Shown: positions 8,377-16,651, counted from the stretch's first letter. The stretch is 47,563 nucleotides of DNA from an uncultured Bacteroidia bacterium (GCA_902770835.1 CACXUM010000029.1:1-47563), one strand, 5' to 3'. Made by a program: numbers and translations. Notes: generated from the sequence alone by a model not told the origin.

Positions 8377-8381
8377 ATTTT

Positions 8382-9806
8382 TTAGTCTTCAAACAAGTCA
8401 TCTAAAGTGAGTTGAAAGGCCATTTCTGAAACATAACTGTTTTGCGAGGCTCCGTTGGCGGTGATGAGGGTGGGGAGGATGCCGCAGCGAGTTCCGGTTT
8501 GTTCCACGAAGGCGGCTCGACGTTTCCTGATTTTTGCAGCTTCCTCTTTGTCAAGCAGATATGCGCCTTCGCTGTATTTGATTTCGCAGAGGTTGATCAT
8601 CTTGTCGGCGCGCTCGATGATGAGGTCGATTTGGGTTTTGTCGTTCTTCGCCTTGCTGCGCCAAGCGTAGTACTCCGTCCCGATGCCGTCGATTCGGAGG
8701 GCTTTCTTGATTTGCGGAATGTGTGCCATGCAAAGCCGCTCGAAGGCGTGGCCGTACCATGTGTTGACGGTCGGGGTGCCGAGGTGATGAAGCCAATATT
8801 GTTGATCCTCAAATTGTTTGGTGGCGAAAGTGAGGTGAAACAGCGTGAAGAAATCGGTGAGTTGGAAGATGCCGCCCGTCGCCTTGATTTTCTTCTCGCG
8901 GGTGTGGTAGCGGCGGATGAGGTCGCAGTTTTCGAGGTCTTCCAATTGGTTGCTGATATGCCCGTTGTCGGCGGTTTTCAGTTTCTTGGTGAGTTCCACG
9001 CGGGTGAGGCCTTTTTTGTTGGCCGCCAATTGCGCGATGATTTTCAGATAAGGTTTCTCGTTGTCAAACAGCGACTTATACAGCGATTCGTATTCAGAAG
9101 CCAGTTCGCCGCCCTTGCTGAAACACAGCCTGTCGATGTTTTGGGCAAGGCTTTCGTTGTTTTTCAGAAGGCTCAGATAGTAAGGTACGCCGCCGAGCAT
9201 CATGTAGGCTTGGGCTGTCATCTGGCGTGTCCAGTGGAAGCCGTTGGCGTTCAGGTAGTTTTCAGTTTCTTTTAGGGTGAAGGGCGCAAGATGTATGCTG
9301 TGTGTCAGGCGGTTGTGAAGCCCGCCACGGTTGTTGATGATGTTGCGCACCATCCACGAGGTGGCACTGCCGCAAACGATGAGTTTCACCTCGTCGCGCA
9401 ACGAGGCCCAAGTGTTCCAAAACTGCCCCAAAGCCCGCACGAAAGCGCCGCCTTTCCTGTCGAAACACGGAAGTTCGTCGATGAAAATGACGCAAGGCTG
9501 GCCGTTTTTTGCTTTTTGTGCCATCAGTTCCTGCAAGGCGTGGAACAACTCCAACCAATTGGACGACAGCGGTTTTTCGTAGCCATATTCGCGCAGCGCG
9601 ATTTGGAAGGCCGACACTTGTTCCGACTTTTTCCCGTAGAGCAGCCCGGAGACGGAAAACGTCAGTTCGTCTTTCAGCACTTGGTTGATGAGAAAGGTTT
9701 TCCCGACGCGCCTCCGCCCGTAGAGGCCGATGAACTCGGCGTGGTTTGAGCTGATGTATTCCCGCAGCAGTGCAGTTTCTTTTTCTCTTCCTATTAAAGT
9801 AGCCAT
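8382..9806 (-). CDS. AAA ATPase, archaeal-ATPase/DUF234 family
   Basis: A 474-residue protein. I choose the ATG at 9806 (MATLIGREKE) because the longer reading frame runs back through the hairpin doublet and has an implausible N-terminus. The GREKE motif, Walker A GRRRVGKT (30-37) and Walker B CVIFIDELP mark the archaeal-type ATPase family (PF01637). A winged-helix segment follows (KKGLTRVELTKKL, SNQLEDLENCDLIRRY). The C-terminal DUF234 region has a PD-(D/E)XK-like signature, QIDLIIER then LCEIKYSEG. The end, NSYVSEMAFQLTLDDLF, matches the remnant at 31310-31492. Its role is unknown. Both ends are flanked by copies of the same hairpin doublet, the strongest sign in the window of a mobile or self-associating unit. 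Confidence 0.9.
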   Translation of the reverse strand: MATLIGREKETALLREYISSNHAEFIGLYGRRRVGKTFLINQVLKDELTFSVSGLLYGKKSEQVSAFQIALREYGYEKPLSSNWLELFHALQELMAQKAKNGQPCVIFIDELPCFDRKGGAFVRALGQFWNTWASLRDEVKLIVCGSATSWMVRNIINNRGGLHNRLTHSIHLAPFTLKETENYLNANGFHWTRQMTAQAYMMLGGVPYYLSLLKNNESLAQNIDRLCFSKGGELASEYESLYKSLFDNEKPYLKIIAQLAANKKGLTRVELTKKLKTADNGHISNQLEDLENCDLIRRYHTREKKIKATGGIFQLTDFFTLFHLTFATKQFEDQQYWLHHLGTPTVNTWYGHAFERLCMAHIPQIKKALRIDGIGTEYYAWRSKAKNDKTQIDLIIERADKMINLCEIKYSEGAYLLDKEEAAKIRKRRAAFVEQTGTRCGILPTLITANGASQNSYVSEMAFQLTLDDLFED

Positions 9807-9836
9807 AACTGAATCAATTTCGCCGCAAAAATAATA

Positions 9837-9937
9837 AATTTCGGGCGGAATCGATGAAATTTTATTTAATTCCGCCCACATTTTTACAGAAACTGGGCGG
9901 AATCGATGATTTTTTGCCCGATTCCGCCCAGATTTTT
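9837..9937. repeat. Hairpin doublet, right copy (52-bp spacing)
   Basis: Palindromes lie at 9843-9877 (right arm slightly degenerate) and 9895-9929 (11-bp arms). Starts are again 52 bases apart. Sequence and orientation match the block at 8276-8376, including the inter-hairpin spacer (AC-TTTT-A-AGAA-CT). The block begins 31 bases upstream of the ATPase ATG, so the gene sits between direct repeats of about 100 bp. Confidence 0.95.
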
Positions 9938-9954
9938 GTGTTGGTTGCAAAAAC

Positions 9955-9981
9955 AAAGGTGCGCCATTACGGCGCACCTTT
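9955..9981 (-). terminator. Terminator of the lipoprotein gene
   Basis: The arms AAAGGTGCGCC and GGCGCACCTTT enclose a 5-base loop. On the minus strand they are followed by GTTTTTG, 29 bases after the stop of the lipoprotein gene. Confidence 0.8.
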
Positions 9982-10010
9982 GGGGAATTTTTTAGGAATG
10001 ATGTGTTTCT

Positions 10011-10859
10011 TTACTTGGACTGGCCAGTGATGGTGATGTCAGTGCGGATGGTCTGACCTTGGCTGTTGGTGATGGTCTGAACCTCGCCGTGGGTGATGTG
10101 AATCATGTGGTACTCACCATTGTAACGGGTACCAATGACATAGTCATAGTCCTTGGAATTCCAAGCGGAAACGCCACGGAAATCGGAAATCACGCTGTAA
10201 ACGCCATCGCTGAAGAAAGCGGCCTTATCGACATCGGTCTTAACGGCAGCCCAATCTTCGGGAAGGATCAGGTACATTTCTGCACCAGCAACGGGCTTGA
10301 TGATGGCGAAGACTTCCTTGCCATTGCCAGTCCATTCCAGACCGTATTCAGCAAGGCCGGTGGCATCGCTGCTGCCTTGTCTGACCCATGAGAAATCCTT
10401 GGGTTCCAAAGCAACGGCGGGTTGGTTGATGTTGAGGTTGATGGTGGTGCTGTTCATCTTGCCGTCAACGTCGGTGATGGTGGCAGTGAAGATGGCCTTG
10501 GCGACCAATTCTCTGCTTTCTTCATTATTGGTCAAACCGAAATTCAGGACCTGTTCAAAGGTGTACTCAGTTCCACTCACATTGATGATGGAGTCGTAAG
10601 ATCTGGTTTCAGTGTCATCCAAGGTGGTGAACTTGACATTGAGTTTGAAAGTGGCAAGTTCTTTCATGGTCTGGCTGTTGGAAGCAGCGCGGAAGCCAAG
10701 TGTGTAGTTTTGGCCTATGTCGACGGTTTGGCCGTCATACACATAGTTTTCGCCCGTCTTGACGGCGATTGAGGGTTCCGGGTTGGTGATTTCCGGGGTG
10801 CAGCTTGCAATGAAAGCAACGCTGGCGAAGCACACGAGTGCCAATGCTAATTTCTTCAT
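10011..10859 (-). CDS. Hypothetical lipoprotein
   Basis: A 282-residue protein with a lipoprotein signal peptide and lipobox FIASC (Cys20). The rest is strand-rich. Residues about 30-150 look like an Ig/PKD-type fold (FKLNVKFTTLDDTETRSYDS, KAIFTATITDVDGKMNSTTI). A second domain (about 155-260) contains FSWVRQGSSDATGLAEYGLEW, followed by short strands. This is a common architecture among Bacteroidota cell-surface lipoproteins of unknown function. It has its own promoter and terminator and is therefore monocistronic. No catalytic motif was seen. Confidence 0.85.
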   Translation of the reverse strand: MKKLALALVCFASVAFIASCTPEITNPEPSIAVKTGENYVYDGQTVDIGQNYTLGFRAASNSQTMKELATFKLNVKFTTLDDTETRSYDSIINVSGTEYTFEQVLNFGLTNNEESRELVAKAIFTATITDVDGKMNSTTINLNINQPAVALEPKDFSWVRQGSSDATGLAEYGLEWTGNGKEVFAIIKPVAGAEMYLILPEDWAAVKTDVDKAAFFSDGVYSVISDFRGVSAWNSKDYDYVIGTRYNGEYHMIHITHGEVQTITNSQGQTIRTDITITGQSK

Positions 10860-10918
10860 TTTTTAATGATTTAAGTTAGTAATAAGGTTATTTGTTTGAG
10901 TTTGTTTCAAAGAACGCG

Positions 10919-10927
10919 GCAAAGATA
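10919..10927 (-). promoter_or_regulatory. Promoter -7 box TATCTTTGC
   Basis: A perfect TAnnTTTGC on the minus strand, giving a leader of about 55 bases for the lipoprotein gene starting at 10859. Confidence 0.6.
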
Positions 10928-10970
10928 GCAAATACTTTGCCAAACTTTTCAAAACTGACAAAAAAATGAA

Positions 10971-10997
10971 AAAAAGCCTGTTTTTGGCAGGCTTTTT
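10971..10997 (-). terminator. Terminator of the ferredoxin gene
   Basis: AAAAAGCCTG and CAGGCTTTTT enclose a 7-base loop. On the minus strand a T-rich tract follows, 28 bases after the ferredoxin stop. Confidence 0.85.
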
Positions 10998-11024
10998 CCT
11001 TTTAATGCAGTTTCATTTCTCGAT

Positions 11025-11192
11025 TTAGTCTTCAACGATTGCTTCGTTCGGGCAAGCGCCGGCGCAGGTTCCGCAACCAACGCAGGTGTCAGGGTCGATG
11101 ACATAGATGTCGCCTTCCGAAATAGCGCCCACCGGGCATTCGTCGATACATGTGCCGCAAGCAACGCAGCTGTCTGTGATTTTGTAAGCCAT
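11025..11192 (-). CDS. 2[4Fe-4S] ferredoxin
   Basis: A 55-residue protein, MAYKITDSC...IVED. It has two complete CxxCxxCxxxCP motifs, [12 protein letters not shown] (residues 9-20) and [12 protein letters not shown] (37-48), each supplying ligands for a [4Fe-4S] cluster. This is the short clostridial-type ferredoxin, a low-potential electron carrier. It is divergent from korAB, its most obvious partner: 2-oxoacid:ferredoxin oxidoreductases reduce exactly such ferredoxins. It has a perfect promoter box and its own terminator, so it is transcribed alone. Confidence 0.95.
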   Translation of the reverse strand: MAYKITDSCVACGTCIDECPVGAISEGDIYVIDPDTCVGCGTCAGACPNEAIVED

Positions 11193-11232
11193 AATGTTTT
11201 TAATTTTAATGTTTGTTTTGAGTTTTAGTGCC

Positions 11233-11241
11233 GCAAAAATA
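11233..11241 (-). promoter_or_regulatory. Promoter -7 box TATTTTTGC (ferredoxin)
   Basis: A perfect match on the minus strand, 40 bases upstream of the ferredoxin ATG. Confidence 0.65.
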
Positions 11242-11395
11242 CTACAACTTTCATTCCAACAAGCCTAAAATGGAAATTTTTATTCAGTCTAAATAAGGAA
11301 ATGGTTCAAGTCGTTGATATTGAAAGGGATGTGTTTTTCATTCTAAAAAGGAAAATAAAAACGGGAAACTTTCGATTTTGCACCTATTTATTATG

Positions 11396-11404
11396 TACTT
11401 TTGC
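11396..11404 (+). promoter_or_regulatory. Promoter -7 box TACTTTTGC (korA)
   Basis: A perfect TAnnTTTGC, 47 bases upstream of the korA ATG at 11452. Confidence 0.65.
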
Positions 11405-11451
11405 AGCGAATTACTCTACATGTAAAATCATCAAATTAAAAATCAGTAAAT

Positions 11452-13244
11452 ATGACAGCAAAAAGTAAGGTTGTAGCCCTTGAACATGTCGTCATCCGTT
11501 TTTCGGGCGACTCGGGCGATGGTATGCAACTTACCGGAAATCTATTTTCGGATTCAACAGCATTTGCCGGAAACGATTTCGCCACCTTCCCGGACTATCC
11601 GGCTGAAATCCGCCCACCGCAAGGCACCGTGGCTGGCGTCTCTGGCTTCCAAGTGCATTTCGGACACAAACCTGTCCACACCACTGGCGACCTTTGCGAC
11701 GTCCTCGTGGCTATGAACCCCGCCTCCATCAAGGCGAACATGCGTTGGCTCCGCCCCGGAACCATCATCATCTTCGACTCCGACTCAGTGACCGAAAAGG
11801 CCCTCGAGAAGGCCGGCTATGCCGATGACCCGACCGTCGACGGCACCCTCGCCGACTATCAGGTGGTCAAAGCCCCTATTTCGGAACTCACCAAAGAGGC
11901 CCTGAAGGACTTCGGCATGGACAACAAGTCGATGCTCAAGTCGAAGAACATGTTTGCCCTCGGTATCGTGATGTACTTGTTCAACCGTGAACTCGACACC
12001 GTTTACAAGTATTTTGAAACCAAGTTCAAAGGCAAAGATCAAGTGATCAAGGCCAACCGCACCGTCCTCGACGCCGGTTACCACTATGCCGACACTTGGG
12101 AGCTCTTCACCAACACCTATCGTGTGGAAGCCGCCGACCTCGAAAAGGGCAAGTATCGCAACATCACCGGCAACACCGCCGCCGCTTGGGGCTTGATGGC
12201 CGCCTCCGAGAAGTCGGGCCGCCCGCTCTTCCTCGGTTCGTACCCCATCACTCCCGCCACCGACATTTTGGCCGAACTGACCAAATACAAGAACCTCAAC
12301 GTCAAGGCTTATCAGGCTGAAGACGAAATCGCCGGCATCATGTCATCCATCGGTGCTGCCTACACAGGCTGCATGGCCGTGACGACGACTTCCGGCCCCG
12401 GCCTCTCGCTGAAGAGCGAAGCCATGGGGCTGGCCGTGATGACGGAACTTCCGTTGGTCATCATCGACGTGCAGCGTGGCGGTCCCTCCACAGGTCTGCC
12501 GACCAAGATGGAACAAAGCGACCTGCTGCAAGCTCTCTACGGCCGCAATGGTGACGCTCCGCTCGTGGTCATCGCTGCCCGCAGCTCTGCCGGTTGCTTC
12601 TACACCGCTTACGAAGCCGCCCGTATCGCCATGGAGCACATGACGCCTGTCTCCCCAAGATGGCTGACCTGCCGAGCATCACGCCTCCGTTGGCCAAGGC
12701 CGACGACCCGAACTATATGCCTTACCGCCGCGACGAGAAATGGCTCCGCCGCGAATGGGCTATTCCGGGAACGCCCGGTTTGCGTCACCGCGTTGGCGGT
12801 CTGGAAAAGGAAAACGGCAAGGGCAACTTGTCCACCAATCCTGAGAACCACCAGATCATGACCGAACTCCGTGAGGAAAAGATCAACCGCGTGGCCAACG
12901 ACATTCCGCTGCAAGAAATCTACGGTGACAAGAATGCCGACCTCCTCGTGGTGAGCTGGGGCGGCACTTTCGGCACCGTCCGCACTGCCGTCGAAGGCCT
13001 GATGGAAGAAGGCAAGAGCATCGCTCACGCCCATTTCGACTACATCATGCCGCTGCCGCGCAACACTGAGGAAGTGCTTCAAGGTCACAAGAAGATCGTG
13101 GTCTGCGAAATCAACCGCGGCCAGTTCGCCAAGTACCTGCGCATGAACTTCCCGGAATACAAGTGTGAGCAATTCAATAAGGTGATGGGCCTGCCGTTCA
13201 CCATCGGCGAGCTTGAAGCTAAGTTTAACGACCTTTTAAAATAA
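11452..13244 (+). pseudogene. korA: korA, 2-oxoacid:ferredoxin oxidoreductase alpha subunit, disrupted by deletion
   Basis: The gene encodes the fused gamma/alpha subunit. The gamma domain begins VVIRFSGDSGDGMQLTG; the alpha pyrimidine-binding domain begins near WGLMAASEKSGRPLFLGSYP. Reading in the starting frame breaks after MEHMTPV (codon ending 12651). Homology resumes in another frame at LPKMADLPSITPPLAK and continues to the natural stop at 13242-13244. Homologues have about 16 residues here, a glycine-rich DGY...NG...PW segment, which are absent. That fits loss of about 49 nt, and the frame change requires a loss congruent to 1 modulo 3. The enzyme converts 2-oxoglutarate to succinyl-CoA with reduction of ferredoxin. 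Since korB follows intact 7 bases later, an assembly or sequencing error is as likely as real inactivation. Confidence 0.85.
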
Positions 13245-13251
13245 TACGACT

Positions 13252-14283
13252 ATGGAAAATCAGAATATCGAACAAGAGGTCATGCTGACCAAAGAGGATT
13301 TTGCAAGCGATCAAGTGGTGAAATGGTGTCCCGGCTGCGGTGACCACGCCATCTTGAAGGCCGTTCAAGACATTTTCCCGAAGTTGGGTAAGAAGAAGGA
13401 AGACATCGTTGTCGTTTCTGGCATCGGCTGCTCCTCGCGCTTCCCTTACTATATGAATACATACGGTTTCCATAGCATCCACGGTCGTGCTGCCGCTGCC
13501 GCCACTGGCGTGAAGCTGGCCAACCCGAACCTCAGCGTGTGGATGATCACCGGCGACGGCGACTGCACCGCCATCGGTGGAAACCACTTCATACACGCCT
13601 GCCGTCGTAACATCGACATCAACCTGATCCTGTTCAACAACCGTATCTACGGTATGACCAAGGGTCAGTTCTCTCCCTGCACCTTCCGTGGCACGAAGAC
13701 CAAGACTTCGCCGCAAGGTACTTACGAGGATCCGTTCAATCCTGGTGAACTCGCCATCGGTGCCAAGGCTACCTTCTTTGCTCGTGGCGTGGACATCAAT
13801 CCGAAGGAGCTGAGCGAAATCTTCTGGGAATCGTACAAGCACGACGGCATCGCCGTGACCGAGGTCCTGCAAAACTGCATGATCTTCTCTAACGGCGTGC
13901 ATGAAAACATCACCGGCAAGGACGTCCGCGACGACATGCAGGTGAAGTGCGTCCACGGCCAGCCGCTCATCTTCGGCAAGAACCGCGACAAGGGTATCCG
14001 TCTGAATGGTAACCAACTTGAAGTGGTGAAGATTGGCGAGAACGGCATCACCGAGAAGGACATTCTCGTCCACGACAAGACCACCGAAGACACGGGTATC
14101 CACATGATGCTGGCACACATGATGCCGCCTCATTTCCCCGTGGCCATCGGTGTCATCCGCGATGTGAAAGCCCCGACCTTCAACGACAGCCTCGTCGAGG
14201 TCATCGAGAAGGAAAAGGCCGCCTCGAAGATCAAGAACATGGACGACCTGCTGAACAGCGGTTCGACTTGGACGATCGAGTAA
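13252..14283 (+). CDS. korB: 2-oxoglutarate:ferredoxin oxidoreductase beta subunit
   Basis: A 343-residue protein of the thiamine-diphosphate-binding beta subunit family. It opens with KWCPGCGDHAILKA, whose cysteines belong to the cluster-binding motif of this subunit. The TPP motif is GDGDCTAIGGNHF, ending in LILFNN. The segment IYGMTKGQFSPCT is characteristic of KorB. It starts 7 bases after korA and ends at a strong terminator, so the two form an operon. With KorA and the ferredoxin encoded upstream it would carry out the oxidative 2-oxoglutarate/succinyl-CoA step used by anaerobic Bacteroidota. Confidence 0.95.
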   Translation: MENQNIEQEVMLTKEDFASDQVVKWCPGCGDHAILKAVQDIFPKLGKKKEDIVVVSGIGCSSRFPYYMNTYGFHSIHGRAAAAATGVKLANPNLSVWMITGDGDCTAIGGNHFIHACRRNIDINLILFNNRIYGMTKGQFSPCTFRGTKTKTSPQGTYEDPFNPGELAIGAKATFFARGVDINPKELSEIFWESYKHDGIAVTEVLQNCMIFSNGVHENITGKDVRDDMQVKCVHGQPLIFGKNRDKGIRLNGNQLEVVKIGENGITEKDILVHDKTTEDTGIHMMLAHMMPPHFPVAIGVIRDVKAPTFNDSLVEVIEKEKAASKIKNMDDLLNSGSTWTIE

Positions 14284-14304
14284 TCGCAAAGCGTTTTTGA
14301 AATG

Positions 14305-14337
14305 AAAAATCCCGTTCTTTGGAGCGGGATTTTTTTT
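14305..14337 (+). terminator. Terminator of korAB
   Basis: AAAAATCCCG (14305-14314) pairs with CGGGATTTTT (14325-14334) and continues into T-rich sequence, 22 bases after the korB stop. Confidence 0.85.
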
Positions 14338-14366
14338 ATTATTTGGTGGTTGTTTAGAAAAATGAT

Positions 14367-14375
14367 TACTTTTGC
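14367..14375 (+). promoter_or_regulatory. Promoter -7 box TACTTTTGC, 3 bases before the ATG
   Basis: A perfect TAnnTTTGC ends at 14375 and the ATG of the MNT gene is at 14379. The expected transcription start would fall on or just after the ATG, so the transcript would be leaderless. Confidence 0.5.
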
Positions 14376-14378
14376 AAT

Positions 14379-14702
14379 ATGAAGACAAAAAATGAATATA
14401 TTGAATTGATTGAAAATCAAGAGGATGAGTTAAGAAAAAACTTCGGAATCCGTTCGCTTCGCCTGTTTGGGTCTGTGTCGCGAGATGAACAGATTGAAGG
14501 AAGCGATGTTGATGTTTGTGTTGAAATGGAGCCTCAAGCCTATTTGATAGTTCGATTGAAGCGTTTCCTTGAGCGTCTTTTGGGTTGTTCAGTGGATGTG
14601 GTGAGAATGCACAAACACGTGAATCCTTATTTATTGCAAGAAATCAATCGCGATGGAGTTTACGTCATCAGACCTGAAGGTTATACTTTTTTGACGTTAT
14701 AG
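14379..14702 (+). CDS. MNT-type nucleotidyltransferase, solitary
   Basis: A 107-residue minimal nucleotidyltransferase. The catalytic signature is GSVSRDEQIEGSDVDVCVE: G31-S32 and the metal-binding pair D43/D45. Such proteins act as MntA-type antitoxins that modify a HEPN toxin, but no HEPN gene is adjacent here, only a convergent PIN gene overlapping its last 6 bases. It may be an orphan left after loss of its partner. No alternative Met lies near the N-terminus, so the start very close to the promoter box is likely real. Confidence 0.85.
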   Translation: MKTKNEYIELIENQEDELRKNFGIRSLRLFGSVSRDEQIEGSDVDVCVEMEPQAYLIVRLKRFLERLLGCSVDVVRMHKHVNPYLLQEINRDGVYVIRPEGYTFLTL

Positions 14703-15098
14703 TTGGACAAAATCTTGTATTCTCAATACCTTTACATACGGGAATCCAATGTCTTTCAGAACATTGAAGTGCTTATCGTTTGAAACAAGTAATTCTGCTC
14801 TTCCGCAAATGGCGCAGTCAACAAACTTGTTGTCGTCTGGGTCTGCCACAATATAACCGAAACGCCAAGTAGGATAGACCCTGATAAAATTGGGCTTGTT
14901 TATCAGCGTTTTGATGATGGCTTCTGCAAAAGCAGGTGAAGTTTTTTCTGAAATGATTTCCTCATACTCCATCAAGATTTCATTTGACACACAAATCTCC
15001 AACTGCTGCTCCAAAAAGTCTGTCCACACTTTGTGGTAGGGACTTTTTGAAGGTAGTATGGCGACCAAACAATTGGTGTCAATAACAATCCTTCTCAT
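14697..15098 (-). CDS. PIN-domain ribonuclease toxin
   Basis: A 133-residue protein of the PIN-family putative toxin group. The expected acidic residues are visible: D7 in VIDTN, E40/E44 in SNEILMEYEE, D89/D94 in DPDDNKFVDCA, and D108 in VSNDKHF. PIN toxins cleave RNA using Mg2+ held by these residues. It overlaps the upstream antitoxin gene by 4 bases (ATGA-type junction at 15095-15098), typical of a translationally coupled toxin-antitoxin operon with the antitoxin first. Confidence 0.9.
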   Translation of the reverse strand: MRRIVIDTNCLVAILPSKSPYHKVWTDFLEQQLEICVSNEILMEYEEIISEKTSPAFAEAIIKTLINKPNFIRVYPTWRFGYIVADPDDNKFVDCAICGRAELLVSNDKHFNVLKDIGFPYVKVLRIQDFVQL

Positions 15099-15328
15099 TT
15101 TGCTTCAGAATAAGGCGTTCTCCAATGCTCATCAAGAATGCGTTCAATGGCCTCACCGTTTAGAGTACCTTCATCCCAAAGACGGTCAGCTTCTTCTTGA
15201 ACTTGCTTGGCATAGAACTCGGCCAATACTTCTTTCAATTCAAGCATCATCTTCTCACTGTCGCAATGGTTGAACATTTCAAGCAGGTGCAACTGAATTG
15301 GATTCAATGTAGTTTGTTCGGCATACAT
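15095..15328 (-). CDS. Antitoxin of the PIN toxin
   Basis: I choose the ATG at 15328 (MYAEQTTLNPIQLHLLEMF), 77 residues. A perfect promoter box lies at 15349-15357, and the longer frame from 15352 would start inside it. The helical, Glu-rich protein (LHLLEMFNHCDSEKMMLELK, EFYAKQVQEEADRLWDEG) resembles the small Bacteroidota antitoxins found upstream of PIN toxins. Its job would be to bind and neutralise the toxin and probably repress the operon. Confidence 0.8.
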   Translation of the reverse strand: MYAEQTTLNPIQLHLLEMFNHCDSEKMMLELKEVLAEFYAKQVQEEADRLWDEGTLNGEAIERILDEHWRTPYSEAK

Positions 15329-15348
15329 GGTATTCTTGTTTTCAATCC

Positions 15349-15357
15349 GCAAAAATA
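15349..15357 (-). promoter_or_regulatory. Promoter -7 box TATTTTTGC (PIN operon)
   Basis: A perfect match on the minus strand; it decides the antitoxin start at 15328. Confidence 0.65.
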
Positions 15358-15398
15358 CAAAAACGATTTGTTCTCCGCAATATGACTAAGAAATTCAT

Positions 15399-15407
15399 TA
15401 TTTTTGC
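15399..15407 (+). promoter_or_regulatory. Promoter -7 box TATTTTTGC
   Basis: A perfect match; it lies inside the long frame that begins at 15382 and so points to the ATG at 15427 as the real start of the membrane protein. Confidence 0.6.
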
Positions 15408-15426
15408 AATCGTAAAACAATCATCC

Positions 15427-16035
15427 ATGACCGAAAAAGAAAAGCCCTCCAAAAAGATTACTCCCAATCCTGATGGATACGATATTACAATTTATCCAGA
15501 ATATTGGACGTCAGTGTTAAGTATAATCATACCAATTGTTTTAGTATATTTGTTTAAAGGAATGCTTAAGCCGTTATTTTCATCTCTGAATCAGTGGCTT
15601 GGTTTGGGCGTTTTTTGTATTTTCATATCTATAATCGTGTGTCTTTCGTTGTTTTGCATTTCGAAATTGACAAATGCCAAAGTCAATATTAGGTTGACAG
15701 ATGAGGGATTGGAGCAAAGGAAAGTATCTGGACCAGCCTGGATTCCTGAAAGCAAGGTGGTTAAGTGGGAGAATATGTCGTACTTTCATTTATTCGGTAT
15801 AGGAGGAGGCTTTTCTCGTTCTGCTGCGTTTAATGGCAATGACTTTTTTATTGGAACGAAACTAGGATCCGACTATTCTTTTAGCACGATAGCCTTTTTT
15901 CGTCGTGAGCGAGAGCTGAAAATGGTTATGAAATCATTCCGAACAGAGTTTTTGCAGTTGGCACGTCAACATGGGATTGAACGAAAGAAACTATGGGAAG
16001 AAAAACAAGACTCTTTTGATAAGAAGCATTTGTAA
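15427..16035 (+). CDS. Hypothetical membrane protein
   Basis: A 202-residue protein beginning MTEKEKPSKK. A hydrophilic N-terminus is followed by two transmembrane helices (VLSIIIPIVLVYLFKGML and LGLGVFCIFISIIVCLSLFC). A cytoplasmic part follows whose strand-rich first half (VNIRLTDEGLEQRK, VVKWENMSYFHLFGIGGG) resembles membrane-associated PH-like or YcxB-like domains. The tail is basic and helical. No catalytic residues were recognised. It has its own promoter. Confidence 0.75.
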   Translation: MTEKEKPSKKITPNPDGYDITIYPEYWTSVLSIIIPIVLVYLFKGMLKPLFSSLNQWLGLGVFCIFISIIVCLSLFCISKLTNAKVNIRLTDEGLEQRKVSGPAWIPESKVVKWENMSYFHLFGIGGGFSRSAAFNGNDFFIGTKLGSDYSFSTIAFFRRERELKMVMKSFRTEFLQLARQHGIERKKLWEEKQDSFDKKHL

Positions 16036-16078
16036 TGCTTCGAACTATTTGTAAATCAATAATTTGTATTGCTATATT

Positions 16079-16615
16079 ATGAAAATCCCCTTCAAACCCG
16101 GAACATTGATTTATCCCTTGCCCGCCGTGATGGTCACATGCGGCGATTGCGAGGAAAACTACAATATCATCACCATCGGCTGGACGGGAACGATTTGTTC
16201 CGATCCGCCCATGTGCTACATCTCCGTCCGCAAGGAACGCCACTCGCACGAACTCATCATGAAAAACAAGGAGTTCGTCATCAACCTGACGACGGAGGAC
16301 TTGGCCGCCGCCACGGATTGGTGCGGCGTGCGCTCAGGCCGCGACTACAACAAATTCAAGCAGATGCACTTGCATACTGAGCCTGCCCAAATCGTGAAAG
16401 CCCCTTTGATTGCCGAGTCGCCGTTGAGCATCGAGTGCAAGGTGGTGGAGGTGAAGGAATTGGGCTCGCACGATATGTTCATTGCCGAGGTGGTGGCCGT
16501 CAATGCAGAGGAAAAACTCATCGACAAGGGCACGGGCGCGTTCCAACTCAACCACGCCAAGCCTTTGGCCTATTCCCACGGCAAATATTACGGCCTCGGC
16601 GAGAAAAAGAAATGA
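16079..16615 (+). CDS. Flavin reductase family protein (FMN-binding split barrel)
   Basis: I place the start at the ATG at 16079 (MKIPFKPGT), 178 residues. The protein matches the flavin reductase-like/DIM6-NTAB family: a barrel beginning YPLPAVMVTCGD, the FMN-contacting segment ITIGWTGTICSDPPMCYISV, then RHSHELIMKNKEFVINL. The C-terminal half has AEVVAVNAEEKLIDKGTG and ends PLAYSHGKYYGLG. Members reduce or bind FMN with NAD(P)H or serve as flavoprotein partners. The physiological substrate is not evident from neighbours. Confidence 0.9.
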   Translation: MKIPFKPGTLIYPLPAVMVTCGDCEENYNIITIGWTGTICSDPPMCYISVRKERHSHELIMKNKEFVINLTTEDLAAATDWCGVRSGRDYNKFKQMHLHTEPAQIVKAPLIAESPLSIECKVVEVKELGSHDMFIAEVVAVNAEEKLIDKGTGAFQLNHAKPLAYSHGKYYGLGEKKK

Positions 16616-16642
16616 TTTATTTTTCGGATTGAGAGGTTTTTG

Positions 16643-16651
16643 TACTTTTGC
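16643..16651 (+). promoter_or_regulatory. Promoter -7 box TACTTTTGC
   Basis: A perfect TAnnTTTGC, 18 bases before the ATG at 16670; it rules out the longer start at 16640. Confidence 0.6.

Noticed and set aside
9807-9977. Longer N-terminus for the DUF234-type ATPase
   Set aside because: The extension would be encoded by the hairpin doublet and the neighbouring terminator; the family N-terminus GREKE begins just after the ATG at 9806.
12594-13244. Separate gene or programmed frameshift for the second part of korA
   Set aside because: About 16 conserved residues are missing at the junction, which a ribosomal frameshift cannot explain; no slippery site is seen. A deletion or assembly error fits better.
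13225-14388. Long open frame antisense to korB (387 codons)
   Set aside because: korB on the other strand is complete and strongly conserved; the antisense product has no recognisable domain and reflects codon bias.
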